Of a stretch of DNA of 64,000 nucleotides, positions 61,901-64,000 are shown in pieces. The notes under the pieces are model-generated. The model worked only from the letters and a program-made list of their open reading frames with translations, searched no databases and had not been told where the DNA came from. The position numbers were made by a program, and so were the translations under genes. Where the stretch lies: the NCBI GenBank assembly GCA_038380795.1, contig CM076263.1:12576709-12640708 (forward strand). Direction: 5' to 3'. Each line of letters starts with the position of its first letter. Positions within the stretch are counted from its first letter, which is position 1. Origin of the DNA: Pyrocephalus nanus (lineage: Eukaryota; Chordata; Aves; Passeriformes; Tyrannidae).

Positions 61901-63014
61901 TATCCCAGGCTTTGTGTTTCTGCACATCAGGACGTGTAGTGGAGAATGAGCACGGGTTTGTAGCATCACATTTCAGAAGCAGGCTTTTATGTGAGGTCTG
62001 GTAATGGAGGGTACCACCATCATGCTAGGTTATGTGATAGCCTTGACTCTTGTCACAAGGTTACTAGGATATTTCCCCTCCCGCAAACCTGATCTTCTGC
62101 TGGAGGTGGCACTTAACGAAGTATGCCAAGAAGATGTTAGCTGCAGATCTATTTGACATGAAAAAGATGACACATTGAAGTAGAGAGACTGCAATGGAGC
62201 ACTGCATTGCAAATGCATGTGAGACTGTGCCACAGAGAATAAGCTTCTGGTGAAGCCAAAAACAGTCAAAAAGCTCATACTCATCACACGGAATTTGAGA
62301 GGCCTTACTTTCAGGATTAAACTCATTAGCCACACTCTTTCCTGAAGGGCCATCCTAGACTTGATTCCAGAAGTCCCTTCTCTTCAGAAAGAGATGGGTA
62401 GTAAGACTTCTGGACTCACACTAAGGCTTATGAAAGCAATGAGGGTGATCAGGAGTTCCCTGGTGCAGTGAATTGCTTTTAGAGTCTTTCATTATTTCAT
62501 GCTAGAAAAAGGACTACATGACTTCAAAAGGCAGAATGAGAGAAGAGAGGGAGTGAAGAGAACTACACTTCCTGCCAGTGATTTGTGATCCTGCATGGTT
62601 TGCAATTTGTTCTCTTTTGGACTGCAATAGTGTAGGTGCTCTTCCAATAGTATAAATTCCTCCTGAATATGAGAGCTTACAGATGCTGGATTCTAGAATT
62701 CATTTATGTTCCTCTAACCAATTCATTTATGTTCCTCTAACGAACTTACATGTTTCTTATACAAATGGCTGTTCTGTGACAAGAGTTGGCTTTGTTGTTG
62801 TAAAACTTCCCCTGGCTAGGCTGACTGGGATGAATCATTTGTTTCTTTTCAGATATTCCTTATACATACCTCATGGAGCTCTCCTCCTGTCCAACATCAT
62901 CATACACTTCCATGTCACTCTCTGAAAATTTCACATCAGCTCCAGTAGGTGCTTGTTGCTTTCTTTTCAAAGAATCGTAATCAATCTCTACCATAGCTGT
63001 TTTAATGTATCCAC
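46926..63014 (-). CDS. FYB1: FYB1 (ADAP/SLAP-130), 3' half: 11 coding exons, gene begins beyond right edge
   Basis: FYB1 is the adhesion and degranulation promoting adaptor of T cells, myeloid cells and platelets. It binds SLP-76, FYN and SKAP1 and couples receptor signals to integrin activation. Eleven minus-strand exons splice in frame to about 821 nt. In order they give GYIKTAMVEIDYDSLK, MEVYDDVGQEES, VFPFPPPPSNEDIYDEI, an alternative insert with WSWGILKKLKVKDDKKKSIR, GEDVYDDVDSSDFPPPLPSA, a charged helix LDEEDVQKQKKMEKEEKQFQ, and the helical SH3 domain (VGEIKVLFSTTAIQ ... KPGESLDIIESTDDTKVLCR). Both YDDV motifs, known SLP-76 SH2 ligands, are kept. Gene order next to RICTOR fits human 5p13. 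Odd points are the acceptor of the penultimate exon and the stop in the last exon. Confidence 0.95.
46934..47049 (-). other. FYB1: FYB1 last intron, 116 nt
   Basis: A short intron with donor gtatgt and acceptor atttcag. Nothing else is seen in it. Confidence 0.7.
47050..47081 (-). CDS. FYB1: FYB1 penultimate exon NDEEIYDNVFE, with apparent TG acceptor
   Basis: By homology and phase the exon completes an Asn codon and encodes DEEIYDNVFE, matching human NDGEIYDDIAD, with donor gtatgt. The bases just before it read aacttactg, so the acceptor dinucleotide is TG, not AG. The two AGs a few bases downstream (47074-47075 and 47072-47073) would shift the frame. A good pyrimidine tract precedes it. 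This is either a rare GT-TG intron, a sequence variant, or use of a shifted site. Confidence 0.75.
47082..48293 (-). other. FYB1: FYB1 intron before penultimate exon
   Basis: About 1.2 kb, AT-rich, with a TA/CA-rich microsatellite at about 47647-47710. Nothing else is recognisable. Confidence 0.8.
48294..48327 (-). CDS. FYB1: FYB1 micro-exon YGYVLRSNLVQ
   Basis: This 34-nt exon has acceptor cttttacag and donor gtaagt. It completes Tyr and encodes GYVLRSNLVQ plus two bases. It matches human YGYVLRSYLAD, the last strand of the SH3 domain. It is separated from the previous exon by a 6.1-kb intron carrying the deleted provirus. Confidence 0.93.
51354..51866 (+). repeat. 5' LTR of the deleted provirus
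   Basis: Starts tgtagtggttttgagtctag and ends aagtccaacctgggaca. It includes a pyrimidine-rich stretch near 51626-51666 and a tatatataaatg element near 51710 that could serve as a TATA box. Its last 207 bp recur at 53597-53803. The start is set by the TG and the flanking near-duplication. Confidence 0.75.
51872..51889 (+). other. Primer binding site, tRNA-Gln type
   Basis: TGGGGGTCCCACCGAGAT begins five bases after the LTR end. It is complementary to the 3' end of tRNA-Gln with one mismatch (the usual PBS-Gln starts TGGAGG). This supports the LTR boundary and the retroviral nature. Confidence 0.75.
52047..53596 (+). pseudogene. gag-like pseudogene, single frame with seven stops
   Basis: One frame runs the whole length without needing frameshifts. 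It is broken by stops at 52338, 52458, 52815, 52833, 52857, 53556 and 53562 (six TGA, one TAG). The first open segment (ATG 52047, 97 codons) has two hydrophobic stretches, residues about 4-22 (FLILNVILAALAPVLGY) and 62-86. The middle (52917-53330) is acidic and lysine-rich (TEEEEEGAKGP). The last open part, ending SAELQDLRKDYSHPPGKRIL, resembles capsid-type sequence of bird endogenous retroviruses as I remember it. It is cut off where the partial LTR begins. The gag assignment rests on position after the PBS and on that resemblance. Confidence 0.65.
53597..53803 (+). repeat. Truncated 3' LTR of the provirus
   Basis: Repeats the end of the 5' LTR: gggttccctgtgggt, tatatatataaatgtgtgtt, gtacagtctttttggtctgt, ctgtgagccaagtccaacct, ending gggaca. 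U3 and the LTR start are missing; the copy begins directly after the gag-like frame. Substitutions and small indels separate the two copies. Confidence 0.8.
54432..54594 (-). CDS. FYB1: FYB1 exon, helically extended SH3 domain
   Basis: This 163-nt exon has acceptor tttttttttcag and donor gtaagt. It encodes HVGEIKVLFSTTAIQNLPKR, RWGSKELHIKPGESLDIIES and TDDTKVLCRNKEGK. It matches human GEIRVLYSTKVTTSITSKKWG and following. At the junction with the previous exon it reads FQHVGEI where human has FRKKFKYDGEI, so a few basic residues are absent. Confidence 0.96.
54595..54858 (-). other. FYB1: FYB1 intron, 264 nt
   Basis: Short intron between the charged-helix and SH3 exons, with an A/T run next to the acceptor. 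Confidence 0.85.
54859..54952 (-). CDS. FYB1: FYB1 exon, charged helix preceding the SH3 domain
   Basis: This 94-nt exon has acceptor cctcttgctttag and donor gtaagt. It encodes ISLNLERFGKRKLDEEDVQK and QKKMEKEEKQFQ. It corresponds to human EEKDLKKLKKQEKEEKDFRK, the N-terminal helix that packs on the helical SH3 fold. It ends in phase 0. Confidence 0.93.
54953..56236 (-). other. FYB1: FYB1 intron with a short GT repeat
   Basis: About 1.3 kb. It contains a (GT) run of about 8 units at 55600-55615 and otherwise nothing recognisable. Confidence 0.8.
56237..56303 (-). CDS. FYB1: FYB1 exon with second YDDV motif
   Basis: This 67-nt exon has acceptor ctcttatttcag and donor gtaagt. It encodes DCGEDVYDDVDSSDFPPPLP and SA, matching human DMGDEVYDDVDTSDFP. 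The tyrosine is the second SLP-76 SH2-binding site. Confidence 0.95.
56304..57357 (-). other. FYB1: FYB1 intron, about 1.05 kb
   Basis: AT-rich; no feature seen. Confidence 0.8.
57358..57389 (-). CDS. FYB1: FYB1 micro-exon encoding TSSSTNLSGK
   Basis: This 32-nt exon has acceptor cgcccccag and donor gtaatt. Its first base completes the previous codon: Ser if the cassette is skipped, Phe if it is included. It encodes TSSSTNLSGK and leaves one base of an Asp codon. It sits where human has FPAPPKQL and is poorly conserved in sequence; it is supported by phase and position. Confidence 0.8.
57390..58067 (-). other. FYB1: FYB1 intron downstream of the cassette exon
   Basis: About 0.7 kb between the cassette exon and the TSSSTNLSGK micro-exon; no other exon seen. 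Confidence 0.8.
58068..58208 (-). CDS. FYB1: FYB1 cassette exon (long-isoform insert)
   Basis: A 141-nt exon, a multiple of three, with matching phases at both ends, so it can be skipped without a frameshift. It encodes SVSQDEDKNGIWSWGILKKL then KVKDDKKKSIREKTTKGNGA and EDDGNL. This corresponds to the roughly 46-residue insert of the 130-kDa FYB1 isoform, with the hallmark WSWGILK and DDxKKSIREK. The donor is gtaaga. The acceptor gcatgcatactccaaag lacks a pyrimidine tract, as expected of a regulated exon. Confidence 0.88.
58209..58733 (-). other. FYB1: FYB1 intron upstream of the cassette exon
   Basis: About 0.5 kb, AT-rich, ending in the purine-containing acceptor of the cassette exon. Confidence 0.8.
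58734..58809 (-). CDS. FYB1: FYB1 exon with proline run and DIYDEI motif
   Basis: This 76-nt exon has acceptor ctgttaaag and donor gtaagt. It encodes VFPFPPPPSNEDIYDEIGDG and EPIA. It matches human IFPPPPDDDIYDGIEEED, where the YDGI tyrosine is a described FYN SH2 site; here the motif is YDEI. Confidence 0.93.
58810..59975 (-). other. FYB1: FYB1 intron with TA-rich microsatellite
   Basis: About 1.2 kb. A TA-rich simple repeat lies at 58844-58890, just upstream of the DIYDEI exon on the coding strand. Confidence 0.8.
59976..60004 (-). CDS. FYB1: FYB1 micro-exon encoding SPSADSSGAG
   Basis: This 29-nt exon has acceptor cttttccag and donor gtaagt. It completes a Ser codon, encodes PSADSSGAG and leaves one base. 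It matches the serine/glycine-rich linker (human SSHSQSGSGG) before the FPPPP block. Phases fit both neighbours exactly. Confidence 0.88.
60744..60803 (-). mobile_element. Short CR1 3'-end fragment
   Basis: Plus strand reads gggtcataggatgatttatg, ttggaggggaccttaaggag, then tagtctaac, the antisense of the CR1 3' terminus, diverged. Confidence 0.75.
62697..62742. repeat. 23-bp tandem duplication
   Basis: Two head-to-tail copies of a 23-bp unit beginning aattcatttatgttcctcta, differing only in the last base. It lies in the FYB1 intron. Confidence 0.9.
62870..63014 (-). CDS. FYB1: FYB1 exon (first in window): GYIKT ... EVYDDV
   Basis: This 145-nt exon has acceptor cattcatttag and donor gtatgt. 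After two bases completing a codon it reads GYIKTAMVEIDYDSLKRKQQ, then APTGADVKFSESDMEVYDDV and GQEESSM. The YDDV motif corresponds to the first SLP-76 SH2 site of human FYB1. Preceding exons, including the long proline-rich N-terminal one, lie outside. Confidence 0.95.
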
Positions 63015-64000
63015 CTAAATGAATGAAATCATTAGGCAGAGACTGTTTTCAAAGGTCATGGTAAAGGGATGAGTTTAACAGAAGGTTCAGAACTGAATTT
63101 TTTTTATGAGTTTTGAAAACTTTCAAAGAAATATCTCATTCCAAGCAGCCTAAGCTTGACTCCCCACCTGTCAACACAAATACAAATCTCAGATCTGTCT
63201 CCCCACTAAACCTTCCTCAGGTGGTATCCAGTTAATTTCATCCTTATTTGCCTCTCAGCTGTCAGCTCAGAATTTTCTGTGCAGACTCCAGGAATCATGA
63301 GGCAGACTCTGTTTCTCAATTAACCTTGGAACCACTGCAGTCTTATGCATATTTTAGGTCATCAGAACACTTGGCCTAAGATGATGAACTCTGTCTCTCC
63401 TGAGGAGAATTTTAGATAGTCTTCTAAAAAATCATGCAAGTGTTTTTCATAATTTTGATTGATTTAATGGATCAGTCTTTTTTAACCGAGGAGCCAGATC
63501 ATCAACTCCTTTATCACACTCACAGATTCATTGATCTGTGGATATTTATACAATTAGAGAAACATCTCAGATTTCAGACAAAACAAAAACTAGAAATCAG
63601 TTAGAAACTTTCCATAGGAGTAGGAACAAGATAAAGACTTAGAACTGGTCCTTATAGTCTCTATTTCTATTTTAGGAACACCAATGTTATGATTAATAGA
63701 AAGACATGAAAAAATGTGATCCTTGTTACTTGCAGGGTGCCAAATTCTGATGCTATTTCAAAGCTGACAGAGAATTGCCTCTCAGTGTGTCAGTGAAGGT
63801 CCCAGCATATTGTACCTGACTTATTCTAGTGCCTATAAATGTGACATCATGTTTTGCAATAACTTTGCAAACTAAACCTTGCATGCAGGAGGGTGAGCTG
63901 TGAGCTGTGAGCTGTGGTAATTACTTTGGTGGACAGTAAATCAGCCTTGGTAAGGCTACTCTTTGATGTAATGATCACATGTTTGCTGTTATATAGTGAA
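63015..64000 (-). other. FYB1: FYB1 intron (3' part) to the window edge
   Basis: No exon or repeat family is recognised. A (tgagctg)3 repeat lies at 63894-63914. Confidence 0.75.

Larger units (their letters stand above)
60005..62869 (-). other. FYB1: FYB1 intron, about 2.9 kb
   Basis: Contains a short CR1 piece (about 60744-60803) and a 23-bp tandem duplication (62697-62742). The stretch 61500-62400 is somewhat GC-richer with small open frames on both strands, but I recognise nothing in it. Confidence 0.8.

Noticed and set aside
1..64000. CRISPR array, operon, prokaryotic mobile element or phage
   Set aside because: Spliced vertebrate genes, CR1 repeats and LTR elements account for the window; no regularly spaced direct repeats or bacterial gene organisation are visible.

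Overview
The window is nuclear DNA of a bird. Two vertebrate genes with conserved exon and splice-site structure can be read on the minus strand. The dispersed repeats are avian: CR1 LINE fragments with the typical 3' end, an ERVL-type solo LTR, and an endogenous retrovirus remnant. I see no operons, CRISPR arrays or other prokaryotic features. The species cannot be told from the sequence alone.

Layout. (1) Positions 1 to about 35.4 kb hold the 5' part of RICTOR, minus strand. Seven coding exons (35218 down to 830) encode about the first 194 residues of this mTORC2 subunit, and the gene runs off the left edge. Exons 1 and 2 lie in a CpG-rich promoter island (about 34.5-35.4 kb) and are separated by an intron of only 181 nt. 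Intron 2 (17.6 kb) and intron 3 (7.6 kb) are long and AT-rich. (2) About 35.5-46.9 kb is intergenic and holds CR1 fragments, a possible old tRNA-derived SINE relic and no gene I can support. (3) 46.9-63.0 kb holds the 3' half of FYB1 (ADAP/SLAP-130), minus strand. Eleven coding exons include both YDDV motifs, a symmetrical 141-nt cassette exon and the C-terminal helical SH3 domain. Upstream FYB1 exons lie beyond the right edge. RICTOR and FYB1 are adjacent and in the same orientation in human 5p13, so the synteny is conserved.

Mobile DNA. A solo LTR (6365-7422) lies in RICTOR intron 4, only 141 nt from the exon 5 acceptor. A deleted provirus (51354-53803) lies antisense in a FYB1 intron. It keeps a full 5' LTR, a tRNA-Gln-type primer binding site, one gag-like frame with several stops, and a 3' LTR that has lost its U3. 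CR1 fragments are scattered, the longest at about 42.95-44.11 kb.

RICTOR (mTORC2 growth signalling) and FYB1 (T-cell and platelet adaptor) do not form a pathway unit; their adjacency is ancestral. The points most worth checking are at the FYB1 3' end (an apparent TG splice acceptor, and a stop just before a possible tyrosine motif) and in the gag-like frame, whose N-terminus is hydrophobic. I found no convincing new biological system.
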